Shown here: piece by piece, positions 24,668 through 37,100 of the stretch
How the letters are laid out: every line of letters begins with the position of its first letter
How positions within the stretch are numbered: position 1 is the stretch's first letter
From: Benincasa hispida
Taxonomy: Eukaryota; Streptophyta; Magnoliopsida; Cucurbitales; Cucurbitaceae
Direction of reading: 5' to 3'
Length of the DNA: 64,000 nucleotides
Assembly (NCBI RefSeq): GCF_009727055.1
Contig: NC_052351.1
Coordinates: 11,507,196-11,571,195, forward strand
The notes under the pieces: generated by a model
The model's input: the letters and a program-made list of their open reading frames with translations, nothing else
Database searches by the model: none
What the model was told of the DNA's origin: nothing
Position numbers and translations under genes: made by a program

Positions 24668-25135
24668 TCTCGAACAACGCTCAGGAAACCTTTACTCTGA
24701 GATTGTAAATAGAATGCTAAAGGTTTTAAGTTCTCAGGCGATTTCAAGTTCTCGAGCAATCTCGGGTAACCTTTACCCCAAGAATAAAAACAGAATGCTA
24801 AGTGTTTTGAGTTCTCGGGAAATCTCGAACAACCTTTAGCTTAATATTGAAAATAGAATGCTAAGATTTTTGAGTTCTTGAGAAATCTCGAGCAACCTTT
24901 AGCCCAAGAATAAAAACAGTATGCTAAAGGTTTTGAGTTCTTAGGCAATCTGGGACAATATTTAGCCCGAGAATTAAAATAAAATGCTAAGTGTATTGAG
25001 TTCTCAGGCAATCTCGGGCAATGTTTATTTTGAGATTTAAAATAGAATGTTAAGGTTTTGAGTTATTGGGCAATCTTGAGCTACATTTACCCCAAGAATA
25101 AAAGGAAAATGAAGAGAATGATATGCTTTCTCGGT
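24668..25135 (+). repeat. Tandem repeat, ~63-bp unit, about seven degenerate copies
   Basis: Each unit reads roughly: CTCGGGCAATCTCGGGCAAC, then CTTTAGCCCGAG, AATAAAAACAGAATGCTAA, then GGTTTTGAGTT. GAATGCTAA recurs at close to 63-base spacing (one unit is about 80), and GTTTTGAGTT closes most units. The array lies just downstream of the transposase relic and just beyond the 3' end of the opposite-strand protease relic. Related CTCGGG motifs recur near 21800-21900 and 32200-32410. Confidence 0.8.
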
Positions 25136-25369
25136 AAATCTTGGGTAGTTGTTCACGGGCAGTTGTTCTACTAGGATTACATTTTAAGTTGGTTCAATTG
25201 TTAATTATGGATTGTTGTTATACAAAATATTGCAAGAAGATCTCATTATACTATAAATAGTTGCATAAATAACTACAAGAACACTCTGTTAGCTCGTAAC
25301 TTTATAGTCAGTTGAGTCGAAACAAAGGAATGTTATCCTGCTTAAGTGTATCTAGGGGGAGGGGGGTTA

Positions 25370-26900
25370 AGTTACATCATATTCAAAGAATTTTGTACAA
25401 AATATACCAGAGTCACCCCCTGTAGACGACTGTGGTGTAGTCTTCACTTGATACACTCTCCAGGATGTGCAGGTAGGTTTGACTTTGCTGCTAGGATTCC
25501 AACCCTTTCCAATAGAGCTGGAAGCACGGTCCACATATTATCCAACTCCTTTGATAGTTTGCCATCAGATGTCATCATGATAAAGGAATTTCATACTAGT
25601 ATCTATCCAACCACCATCTCAATCACCACAAGCATCCAATGGATACCACCGATGTTGTACGACATGTATATGTAGTCAAACGCCTTATAGTGTATGTGAT
25701 GATCTGGTCGTTTCCTTTGCACATATCTTAGAATTGTACCATCTTTTACTCATGTGTATTCCACGTCCAATAGGCTAGTGCCCTTCTTAATCTCATCATA
25801 CAGTCCTAAGTTATGTCTAAGAAAATTATGCACATCAATAATTTTGAGTTAAGTATTACGATTATTTGACAATACACTTTGACTAAGACTGAGACAAAGT
25901 TCAAAGGCTGAGATAATGGACCACCTCTGAAGATTGAGACAACAGAATTATGTTGTTGTCAAAGTCCAAAGGCTGCAAACAAAGAAATATTTGTAAGGAA
26001 GGGCATAAACACTAAAGAACCATTTGTATGGATATAAAAAAAACATACTTCATCTTTCGACTCCATCAGAATAGCTACTAATGAACCAATCGTATCTTCG
26101 CCCCTGATGATATCTCTATAGGGACAATACCTTCCCCATCATCCAGATCTTCAGCCATCTGTGTCGGACCAACATCAAGCATATCATGTGTAGAAGTGGG
26201 ATCCTCACCGGGTGGATCGTCAATGGAAGGATCAGAAACATGTCGAGACTTAATCAATGGATCTTAGTAGGTGGATCGTCAACTAGTCCTGGGTAAGTGG
26301 TTCTTCAAGCGACACATACCTTCTCCAGCATCATAGTATTGTTGTGATTCAACTGACTTACCCTAAGTATAATATAAAGAAAATAAATTAGTTAAATAAT
26401 TTAAAGCAACAAAAATAATAACTGAACATTTTTTAATGCAACTTACCTTTATAATAAGCATCAGATGTCCTTTATGACCTTCAACTCAGCCGTAAAGGAT
26501 AATTCTATACGACCCAACTTTCCCTCAAAGCGTTGTAAGTGTTGACTGCACTCACATGTCGTATGTGATCCACTAGATATGGTCCTCGCAAGTGGAACTA
26601 TCTTGGATGGTACACTCACCTGTGGACGTCCTACAGGCGACTCATTCGCATGTGGATCGGAGTCCATGTACGACCACCCACCAATGGATCGTCACCTGTA
26701 GCGGATCCATCAACCCGTTCTTTACCTTCATCCTCAACTGGACCACGAACCACATTCTCTGGCGGAGAAGGGGGAGGCTCTACATACCCCTTGGCGGTCA
26801 GAAGGTCCAAGGTACGTCTTAAGTAGATATGCTCCTCATCGTTTGAAACAATATCATCTATACGGGCCTGGATGTAAACAAGAAGAAAGAAAATTAGAAT
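25370..26900 (-). pseudogene. Ulp1/C48 (SUMO protease-like) domain gene carried by the MULE, broken
   Basis: On the minus strand, 25690-25590 encodes DYIYMSYNIGGIHWMLVVIE, matching the Ulp1-family block around the catalytic His (here HW at about 25644-25636). Farther on, 25450-25385 reads TPQSSTGGDSGIFCTKFFEY, matching the block with the conserved Gln and catalytic Cys (normally DCG). The Cys is Ser here (codon TCT at 25411-25409), and a stop lies between the two blocks. Upstream (26667-26461) a Ser/Pro/His-rich segment may be the N-terminal part. The frame seems to continue beyond the LTR insertion (31217-31430, minus). No peptidase activity is expected. Confidence 0.65.
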
Positions 26901-28880
26901 CCTAAACCTTCAACCCTAAACACTATCCATAAACACTAATGGAGAACGAGTTACCACTTGAGACCCAAAAAATTGTGTCTGAAATGAAGGAATTGAATTT
27001 CTCATGAAAGCATGTGAACGTCATGCCATCAACATTCAATTTTGAAAACTTCAAAATACAGAGAAATAATAGAGAATATAGGATAAACATTTAAACCTAA
27101 AACATGCTTCTATAGAGGAGAAAAAGAGAAGATAAAATATTAACCCTTAAATACCTCTTCTTGACGTAATTCCTCTTAGCGACTTAATTTCCCCAAAGTC
27201 ATGAACACCTCGTACTAGAAAGAATCCTCCAAGAACACAAACAAAACAAGCAGGGACACCAACGACAAGTTACCTTGTTATTCCTGGCAAAGAATGAAAT
27301 TGTGAAATTTCTTTTGTGTTCTAAGGAGAGGGAAAGGTCTTACAAAGAACAAACGAGAGAATAATCTTTGAGAGAGAGATATTCTATTTTTTTTTTCAAT
27401 ATTTTTCCCACTCACTGTATTTTCACAAAAGCACAAATTAAGGAAGATGAGGGAGGGGAGTTAACTCCCTACCCATGTGAACTAGATTAACTCCCTTGCA
27501 ATTGGGAGTTAAGTTTAATATTATATTAAATATAATATAATATTAATAATAAATCATTAATTAATTAAACATTGATTAATTAACCATATATTATGCATCT
27601 CAATCATATCAAAATACAACTCTCCCTTGTAATCTATAGTTTTAATATGAATCTTATTCAAATTAAATTTTAACCTATAGTATTTACATGAATCTCATTC
27701 ATACAATTAATATTTGGATCTCATTCAGATATATTATTCTCATATATAGTTTTAATTATAAATCATATTTATAATTGATTATATATTATAATGAATCGAT
27801 ATACATTATACTTTATATTAATCATATTAATATCAATAATACATTTATTTCTATCAAATAATTTGAACAATTTAAATTATTCCAAAAACCATTTGTTCCT
27901 TGTTTTATCCTTAGTGAGCTAGCAAGGGAACTTTATAGTCCTACAAATTAGAAGCTTCAATGATACAAGATTAATTAATTAAACTCTTTAATTAAATCAA
28001 TGTAGTCTTTTTAAATATATAAAAAAATATTCACTTTACATGCAAAAAGTTCCAAAAGTGCTTATATTTTTTGAACTTTTTGATATAAAGTGTAAAATAT
28101 TTTTGAGATTTCTTTATTGCTAAGAATTTCCCTAAATTAATTAACATTCATTAACTGCATGTCACTCCACTAAAGACACATAGCTACACTCTTTGCATTG
28201 TAGATATATTTATTTGTCTATGGATATAACCAATCAACAGTAAGTCGACCATTCAAGAATTGCTCGTAACTACAACTGGGTCAAATTGCCATTTTACCCC
28301 TACAATTATATCTACTTCTTAACTACCACTGATCTCTTTAATGAACAAAAATTTTATAATCCAACTATATACTAATTCCTTCTCGGACTAATGGGAGGGT
28401 GAGGCCTCATTGTTCAAGACCCAAAATAAGCTATTAAGAGAGAATTCATTCATTACCCTCAAGAGGGGAATGAATGAATTACATCTTGTGTAGTTGTGTT
28501 CTCAGCTCTTCACTTGAATAAATCCCCACGAATCTGACCACTCTCACTCATACATACCAAAGGATTACCCATATAGACATGAGTTCATAACTCACTCGGG
28601 ATTGAGGTTGAGTCACCTATTATCATCCTATTGAAATGCTGATATCTTCAAGTAAAGGCATTATAAAGAGAGACTAATAATTTCGCAGTTCAATCTTATA
28701 TAAACTCTTTATATAAGATACCCTCACTCACATGTCTCCACATGAACGATAAGGATCACATCATTTATAACACTTTACAACTATTGTAACAATTACAAAG
28801 TGGGTCGTATACATAGTCGTATACATAGTGTCATCAGGATAATGTACCCAATCTTATCCATATAGTATAGACCATTTAGG

Positions 28881-31005
28881 TGTTGGGGTTGATGCTCTAA
28901 AGTCTCGTATCCTGTAGTTTGCAAACAGTTTGTACGAACGCTTGTGATGTATAATATATGATATTTACTTCATTTCTTGATTTTGCTCCTTTGGATGTTT
29001 TATTTACTTTACCACAAACCAATAACTCAAATCCCTGGTTGTCTTTATGTAACTTAAGCATGTATGTGGTGACATACAAGTGGATCATGTCTTAAATAAT
29101 AACCAAAATGATATGTAGTATATGGATATAGAAGGGAAACCTTATCCTAGTAATGCTTTGGATGTGGCCTGCTTTGGGGAATAGTTACAAGTGTTGTGAC
29201 TTATTGCAGATGGTCTGATCCTGATCCTTCGTGTAGGGGATATGCGAGTGGGGGCATCCTATACAAAGAGTTTGTATAAGACTTGACCACGAAGTGTTAA
29301 CGTCTCATTATATAACACCGTTCATGACAGAGACTTCACTTCACTAGGATGACCATAGGTAACATGACCTCAATCCTGAGTGAGTTGGGAACTCCTGCCA
29401 TTGAGGGCGGTCCTTTGATTTTCATGGGTGCGGGTGGCCAGGCCGCCGATTCAAACTTACCACTATGAGGATTCGTCTGGTTTGAGAGCTGGGAACTCAG
29501 CTACACAAGATGGAATTCATTCCTTCCCCAAAGCAGGGGTAAGTGGATAGATAACTTCCTTAAGGGCTGATTCCAGGGCTTGAACGATGTGGCGCCACAC
29601 ACCTTCTCATGACCCGAGAGGTGTTCACCCATCGTTGGACTATGTTATATTGTTCATTAGAGGGATCAATGGTACTTAAAGAGTGAGATGTAACTACAAG
29701 GGCAAAATGGTAAATTGGCCCAACTGTACTTACGAGCATCTATGAAGGGTTATCATACTCACAATTGGTTATATCTGATGGATACAAAAATATATCTATG
29801 GTAAGAAGAGTTCAACTGTCGGTCTTTAGTGGAATGTCTGGCAGTTAACGGATGGTGGTTCTCGTGGCTAAAGAGTTTAGTCAGCTATTCACGTATCGTT
29901 AGAGTTTCGAGCCATACGTTCATAAGGTCCTATTGGTAGTTTGGATACAAGTTGAGAATCAGTTTTTGGGTCAGTTTGAAAAGTTCAAATTGACAAGAGG
30001 GAATTCGATTATATATGATATAATTGAACTGGTTAATTATATATGATATGATTGACTAAATGTATGAGATACATTATTTTGGAAGAAATTAGATATAAAT
30101 ATAATTTATATCATGTAGAGGAGAAAACACTATAGTTGATATATGATATCAAACTATAGGTTATGAATATAATATAATTAAATTTATTATTTTATTAATT
30201 GGATGGTATGAGATAATTGGCCGACGTTTTCTCCGAATTCGTGCATTAGTGGGAAGTTCAATTCAGTTCTAGTAACTGAAGAATAAATGAAAATTGTTTT
30301 CATTTTTGCACAAGAGACGCATAATCGTTCACGGTGTGTTAGCATTTGATCGCTTAGTGTTTGAGAGTCTATACGACAGCGCCCACTTACAAAATGATCG
30401 CACACCCGCACCTGCGCTTTCCTAAACGATCGCCCGTACTTTCCTAAACGATCCTTTATCTTTCACTAAACGATCACTTAGCGCTTGAGCTAAACTAAAC
30501 GATCGTATAGACGATTTCTTAGCTTTTACTACACGATCGTGTACCGTGTTCTAAATGATCAAGCACCCGACTATATAATAGTATTTCCTTTCTTCCACTT
30601 GCTTGATTGTAGTACACGATAGCCTTTCCTCCTCCCCTCTACCAATTCCATCAAAGCCCACCCTTTGGATTCTCACTCTGAGAATATTGAGGGCTCCGAG
30701 TGGTGGTGTCGTTCACATTGCCTACTATTCGTGCGAAGCTGTTCGTGTAGACGACCGAGGTGTTGCTGGATGATTACTTGCTGGAAGAGCGAGAGGAGTT
30801 CATTCACGGAGAGAGCGAGTTTTGTGAAGAAAGTCTTCAATTGGTATGTTCTCTCAGTCTCTTATTTTTTATCCTTTAAGTATGCCAGTAATTTAGTGTT
30901 ATCAATACATATCTGTTTGTTCGAATGTATATTGTTAAATTCTGTTACAATGAATTTGAAAGATCCGCTTCCACTCATAGGTACTCTTGTACAAGAGTTC
31001 CTTCA
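28881..31005 (-). mobile_element. Solo LTR B nested head-to-head inside LTR A
   Basis: On the plus strand it begins TGTTGGGGTTG (28881) and ends TTCCTTCA (31005), i.e. TG...CA ends. It is bracketed by a perfect TTAGG duplication (28876-28880 and 31006-31010). It is the inverted counterpart of LTR A: 28881-29850 is complementary to the flanking A sequence. Length is 2125 bases. Removing it and one TTAGG rejoins LTR A as the related LTR at 45679-46665 reads (ACCATTTAGGTTATTACTTA). It contains no coding sequence. Confidence 0.88.
30300..30570. repeat. AACGATC motif cluster inside LTR B
   Basis: Within this segment the core ACGATC (or TGATCG) recurs about ten times, often as CTAAACGATC preceded by TTTC or GAGC, at irregular 15-40 base spacing. 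It is GC-richer than the rest of the LTR. Its function is unknown; it may be LTR promoter or leader sequence. Confidence 0.6.
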
Positions 31006-31216
31006 TTAGGTTATTACTTAAACATGATCCACTTGTATGTCAACCATATACATGTTTAAGTTACATAAAATAACCTTGGATTTTAGTTTATTGGATCGTG
31101 TTACTTCAAATTAAACGTCGAATAAAATAACATCTTATTTTATTAAATAAATAAATTTGTATACAAAGAATTTACAACCTAAGAAACTCACGAGATTTTA
31201 GGCACCAACCCCAATA

Positions 31217-34106
31217 TGAATCACCTTCAATGCAAGTGAGTACGTGTAACTCCATCGCATGATGTGCGGTATTGCATAAGCGAAAACCCTATTCACCACT
31301 CGTCTGCTTAGGGAGGAAACTATCTCGTACGCCCAAACCTACTAATTTAAAAAATAAACAAGTAAACATCAGTACATGATAAAGTCAAAGAACCAATAAC
31401 AATTATGATGAAACAAAATTAACAAACCTGGAAAGCAAACGAAAATCTGTACAAGCTGTATGACTCTGGGGATTTACTATTTGCAGGCTTCTTCTTGTAC
31501 ATTGATACTTTCCTATTAAGTGCAACCTGTAAGCTACTCAATGAAAAAAATCATGTTTCCTCAATCATAGCTACACAAATTGTCTAACTCATCTATAATT
31601 TCCAACATGGTCTAATCCATGTGTTGCCTCATTTCCTTTGTTATCATCGCTAACTCAATGAAATATAATATGACCATCTTTACTGCATTCCTATCACTAT
31701 GGAACTCAAGGACCAGAAAATCACTGTCTAGTTCAGTCTCATTCATGTTAGTCCTATCGCCCAAGTATAACTACCTAACCCACTGAGTTTTATCCTATTC
31801 AAACTTAACTACATGGTTAGGCCCACTTTACTATATCAAACTCGTCACATCAAAAGAGACCTTTTTCCTAAGTAACTTAAAGCTAATTACATTTTCTCTA
31901 TCTTTCTGTACCTTCCTCATCAAAATCTAGTGGCACATAGGACCATTAAAAATTAACTTAACATCCAAAAAATGCCTGAAAACAATTAGCCTAGGTGATA
32001 ACTTTTTCTTAGTATTTAAAATTATTTTTGCCAGATGAGAATGACAAGTCAAATTTGCAGGAAATTAGTTAGAACTTCGGATTTTAGATATCAATGTCAT
32101 CTATAACACGAACTACAAAACAAAAGTATTTTGGACAATCAATTAGACAAGACAACAAAAAGACAGAAGCATTATCTATGGAAATTGACTTAAATCTCGA
32201 GCCAAACTTGATCGAGATCGTGTTTTATTCATGAAGAACTCGAGACATTTACACCGACGTGCCACGAGATTAGGGTTTTAGATCCATTCTGTATAAAATC
32301 TCGAGGCATTCACGAGACACATTTACCCCAAGATCTTATACATAATGGCGCTGAAAACTCAATAGTCAGAAAAATCTCGAGACAAATTCAATGAATCTCG
32401 AGGAAACTTCATCCAATCTCAGGCAAAATTCAACTGGATTTCAAGTGTCATAGAATGAAGTCTCCCGAAAATCATCGAATTAAGCCAACATACATAAAAA
32501 AAAAACCCAAAATATGGAGAAAAAAAAACGCAAATATATAAACCAAATTTCTCAGATATTTTAGACAACTTTTTCAAAACCCTAACAAACATTAAATTAA
32601 AACTAAAGTATCTAACTAAACGAAAGAAATAGTGGAATACCCCTATAAAACGAGGCTTAAGTATGCAGATAACCATGTTGAGGATGCAAATAATAGTGGA
32701 AATGAGCTAAATTTGAAAGTGAGTGAAGCGAGAACTTGGGCAAAGTGAAGACATAAATAGTTTCCATAAAGATGGAGGATTTTTTCAATCAGGGAGATTT
32801 TCATCATTTCAAAAAATTGCATCATTTGAATTCCTAACGTTCAAAACATAATCTCGGGCCCAATCTCCCTTGAGAAAGCCCAAGAAAAACCTTTTAAACG
32901 ACTTTACCAAAAGTGTGCTATTTTGATAATGTGAAAACTTAAAGGGGTTATTTTGGACAATTTTCCATTCAAGTGAGCATAGGTTAACTACTATCATTTA
33001 AAATGTGTTAGTAACAAAAAAGACTATACTTCAAATTTTTATGCTCCTTTTGTATTAAAAAAGAAAAAATAAAAACTGAAGATACCATGATTATCATAAT
33101 TAAAGTTGATTAAAATTTCAAAAAGTACTATATTTCCAAAAATATTGATAGTTACAAATTTAACAATCAGTCCCAAAGTATTAATAGATGTAACATAATA
33201 AAAAAATTGTAGATATAGCAAAATTTAGTTCCAGCTCTTGGGATCTATTGGTGATAGGCGTTTATCAGCAATAGAATCCATCACGAGTAGAAGTCGTTTA
33301 GCATAGAGTCTATCATCAGTATACATTTTTTATTTTTCCATTTTTTACATTTTGCTAATGTATATTTAATTATTAACTCTAAAAATGATGTCCATTGCCA
33401 TTACTCTGTATATTTATTGTAGGGATGTACATGGGTTGGATTAAAGGTTTTTTTGAACCAACCCGAAAAATTCGGGTTGGTTGGGTCGGTGACTCAAAAG
33501 ACTTGAATAAATTCTTTAACCCAATCCAATTTGGATTAGATTGGGGTGAGTTGTTGGGCTATAACTTATATTTTTTCTTTTTAACTAAAAAATTTAAATT
33601 TATCTACAACACATTACTAATAACTAAAAAATCTCATAAAATTCAAATATTAAATATCAAATATCTATGAAATTTATTACAAATTTTAATCAAAGACAAA
33701 CATTATAACCGTTCTAAAATAAAAATATTAAAAATTGAATTATTCCAAAGTTGTCAAACTTGACATATATATATANATATATTATGACCTAACCAAACCG
33801 AACAAAAGTAGAACAAGTCTAACCCAACCTAAAAATATAACTAATTCAATCTAGATTATTTGAATTGTTGGGTCATTTGAACGTCTAAGTGATATATCAC
33901 AAATTTCGAGAAACGCAAAGGATTGGGCTTTAACATTGTTGTAAGTAGTTTAAACGACCCAGCCCATAACCAATAACCATTCGACGTTCTCTTCGTCTTC
34001 TTCATAACCTTTCTGTGTCGCCGCCCTAGAAGCCGTTTCCGAGAGCAAAGCCCTCCTCCGTCGTTCAACTCCATTCCCGCCGAGTCCCTTCTTACCCAAC
34101 GAGACC
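31217..34106. other. MULE right flank and intergenic DNA before UTP6
   Basis: 31217-31430 may continue the minus-strand Ulp1-like relic. From 32190 to 32420 CTCGAG/CTCGAGG motifs recur every 20-50 bases, echoing the other MULE repeats. 32960-33400 is AT-rich with nothing recognised. 33419-33560 contains a GGGTTGG-rich block (TACATGGGTTGG, TTCGGGTTGGTTGGGTCGG) and 33785-33880 the complementary CCAACC-type tract, like a common plant foldback/MITE. An N lies at 33776. 33950-34106 is GC-richer and should be the UTP6 promoter and 5' UTR. Confidence 0.5.
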
Positions 34107-37100
34107 ATGGCGGACGTTGTGCAGTTCCGCCTCGAGAGCATGGTCGACGAGCTCGATGACCTCGAGCAACGTGGCCTTTTCTCCCGGCGAGAGATTGCTG
34201 AGATTGTAAAGCAGCGGCGCAAGTTTGAGTACCGTCTGAAGCGCCCATGTCCACTTAAGCAGGACTATTTGGCCTATATCGATTATGAGATCCATTTGGA
34301 ATCGCTTCGTCATCTAAGGAAGAAGGCAGTGGCTCGTGAACTTAAGAAGCAGGGAAATAAAAAGATGAGAAAATCTATCTCCGACTTCGCAGGTGTGAAA
34401 AGGATCTTGTACATTTATCGGCTTGCGGTTACGAGGTATAAGGGTGATATTGACCTTTGGTTTCGCTATCTCGAGTTTTGTAGAGCACGAAAGAACGGGA
34501 GAATGAAGAAGGTAATACATTGTATTCCACTTTCGGATTAAATATAGTTTCTGTTGGTATTTAGATATAGAAGAGGAGTAATTAATGTACATTTTGATCT
34601 CTGGGCCTATTGTTGTAGAACTGAGATAATATGAAGGTAGTTGAAGTCAGTCTTTTGATACTTGAGGTTATTTGTGTCGATATTAATCGTTTTTCTTTCA
34701 ACTTTTGCAGGTTCTGGCTCAGCTGATTAGATTCCACCCAAAAGTTCCAGGGGTCTGGATATATGCTGCTGCTTGGGAGTTTGATCATAATACCAATGTG
34801 GATGCAGCACGTTCTCTCATGTTAAGTGGTTTGAGAGTTTGCCCAACTTCAGAGGATCTTTGGGTAGAATATTTACGGATGGAACTTACTTATCTTAATA
34901 AGTTGAAGGCTCGAAAGGTTGCCCTTGGGGAGGACGAGGGAAGTCTGGTCCGTGAAAATATGGCTGCTGAGGAGAAACAGTGGAGAGAAGAACATAAAGA
35001 TTTGTTTATGCCAATGGGTGAAGCAAGGGAAGATAATGATGGATCAGTTGTTGAAACGGAGTCAAAGAACAAATTAGATTTGTTTCGAGAGCAGGGTTCA
35101 AACATTTTAGAAACTATCTACAATGGAGCAATTGAAGCTCTACCTTCTAGTTTTAGTCTGAGAAAGCGTGTCTTAGAAATATTGGAAGCAATGGATTTAG
35201 CTCATTCGGAAGAAATGCAGTCAAAAATCTTACAGGATATAAAAAGAGACTTCGGTACAGAACCACAATATTGGGATTGGCTGGCTAGACTTCAGTATAA
35301 TCCTGAAAATTTACAGGGAATGAGTGCTATAAAGGAAATTTCTCGGATTGAAAAGGCTGTCCAGGTGTGAATTTTATGCATGATGGAAATCACAATCATA
35401 TCAAATCTGCATAGTTATCTTATGAGTTATGTCTATCATTTTCTTCATTGATGATAAAATGGTAGTTTAAGGACGCATATATTTCATTAATTGGAAAATT
35501 ATTAGCTTTAGAAAAGCACGAACGATCTTTGTTGACTTAAAACACGACTAAATAAAAATTATGTATACAACTTATGTGCCTGCTTTTTCTTTATGAGTAT
35601 CTATGGTTTTGCTTTTTCTCTATTAGTGTCTAAGGTTTGCTTTTTCCATGCTAATCAACAACAGGTCTACGAGGAAGGCCTGGAGTGTGTGCCTTCATCT
35701 ACAATTTTTAGTTTGTATGTGAAGTTTTTGATGGGTCTCATTACCCCTGTTAAGGGAGAAGAAACGTCTGGGCTATCTACTCATACTGAGAACATTACTT
35801 CACGACTCTTGATGGTGTATGAAAAGGCTCTAACTTTAGGACATATTACAGACGATTTAGCATGCCAATATGTTCTGTTTTATCTGGAACTTGGGAGATT
35901 AGATGAAGCACGGAAGCTTGCTGAAAGACTTTGCAGTGGAGAATTTTCTAATTCTGTGAAGTTATGGGTATTGAGAGTTTCCACAGAAATAAAATGCATT
36001 TCGAAGGATTCTCCTTCTCCAAGTAAAGATGATCTGAAGTACATTTTTGAACTGACAAAAGAGGTTCTGAAGAATTTTTCAGTTTCAGAATCTGGGAGCC
36101 TGTGGCTAACGGTATATTTACTGCACCTTAACCAAACTCCAAGCCCTGATATATTCAGTTTTCTGAAAAACATTATCGATCTTAGAATTAAGCTGATTTT
36201 ATTGGTTCAAGATATGTGGTCTTTGCCATTAAAATGCTTTCACGGCATTGCTCCGTCGAGCTTACTTGTTTAATATATTTAAAATGTTCGAGATATTGAG
36301 ATGTTGGTGGTTATTAGAAGTAAAAACCTGAGCCCATATTATTCTGGTTAACCCACTGCAGGTCCTCAAGTTTTTTGCCAATCAGAGCTATTATTTTGAC
36401 AAATTGGTGGAAATTTCTCTCTTGGCATTGGCTAAATCTGGTGGAAATGAGGATGGATTTTCACTCTCCTCAGCCATTGTTGATTTTGTTCTACAAAAAG
36501 ATGGAATTCAGCGTACAAGAGAAGTGTATAAGAAGTATGTCATTCCAACACCCGACAATTCTTGGTTAAAATTATTTTGGTATCTCATTTTGAGTCAACT
36601 TCTACAAGTCCATATAATTTTAAACATTTAGGTTCCGTTAGATAATCATTTCATTTTTGGTTTTTGGTTTTTGGTTTTTAAAAATTAAGCCTATTTCCTC
36701 TCCATTTTTTACAATGATTTGCATCTTTCTTAAGTACCATGGTTGAATTCTTAGTCAAATTCCAAAAACAAAAACAAGTTTTTAGAAGTTACTTTTTAGT
36801 TTTTAAAATTTGGCTTGGTTTTTTAAATCATAGGTAAAAACTAGATAACTGAGAAGAAATTTGGAGATGGAAGTAGTGCCTATAGGCTTAATTTTCAAAA
36901 ACACAAAAACAAAAAGTCAAATGGTTATTCAACGGGGTCTTCAAGTCTTTGTACTTCCAATAACCCTTAGAGTTAGTTGCTATTAGTAGTTTGAACCTAG
37001 TTTTAGCGGACCAAAATGGTATTCTTCTCGATTTTCTTTTATAAGAATATCTGCTTTACAAAGTTGCCTTGTTCAGTTTCTAAAACCATGTTTTCCCTTG

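Larger units (their letters stand above)
26985..31216 (+). mobile_element. Solo LTR A (~2.1 kb without its nested insertion)
   Basis: Starts TGAAGG at 26985 and ends CACCAACCCCAATA at 31216 (the last CA degraded to TA). Flanked by TGAAA (26980-26984) and TGAAT (31217-31221), a near-perfect 5-base duplication. Subtracting the nested LTR B and one TTAGG leaves about 2.1 kb, the same length as LTR B. No internal gag-pol, primer site or second LTR accompanies it, so it is a solo LTR. It interrupts the Ulp1-like minus-strand relic. Related LTRs lie at 45679-46665 and 60850-62605. Confidence 0.8.
21690..32960. mobile_element. Decayed Mutator-like element (MULE) region carrying a Ulp1-like gene
   Basis: A plus-strand MURA relic, a tandem repeat, and a minus-strand Ulp1/C48-like relic lie between two flanks (about 21770-21910 and 32190-32420) that both contain many CTCGGG/CTCGAG-type motifs. 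Mutator-like elements carrying Ulp1-like protease domains are known in plants (Kaonashi-type MULEs in Arabidopsis and a comparable element in melon), so these parts probably belong to one element. Two nested LTRs (26985-31216) inflated it. Terminal inverted repeats and the 9-bp target duplication were not found, so both ends are estimates. Confidence 0.5.

Noticed and set aside
24668..25135. CRISPR-like array
   Set aside because: Units are adjacent and degenerate with no unique spacers, and the context is a plant transposon.
28150..29850. A single large foldback transposon or hairpin gene
   Set aside because: TTAGG duplication and end sequences show it results from one LTR inserted in inverted orientation into another.
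21690..32960. Terminal inverted repeats of the MULE
   Set aside because: I compared flanks near 21.4-21.7 and 32.8-33.0 kb; only short AT-rich similarity (e.g. TTTTACCAAAAG) in the wrong orientation was found.
33856..34313. Several minus-strand frames (up to 132 codons) over the UTP6 start
   Set aside because: They overlap the UTP6 leader and first exon and arise from GC-rich coding sequence on the other strand.
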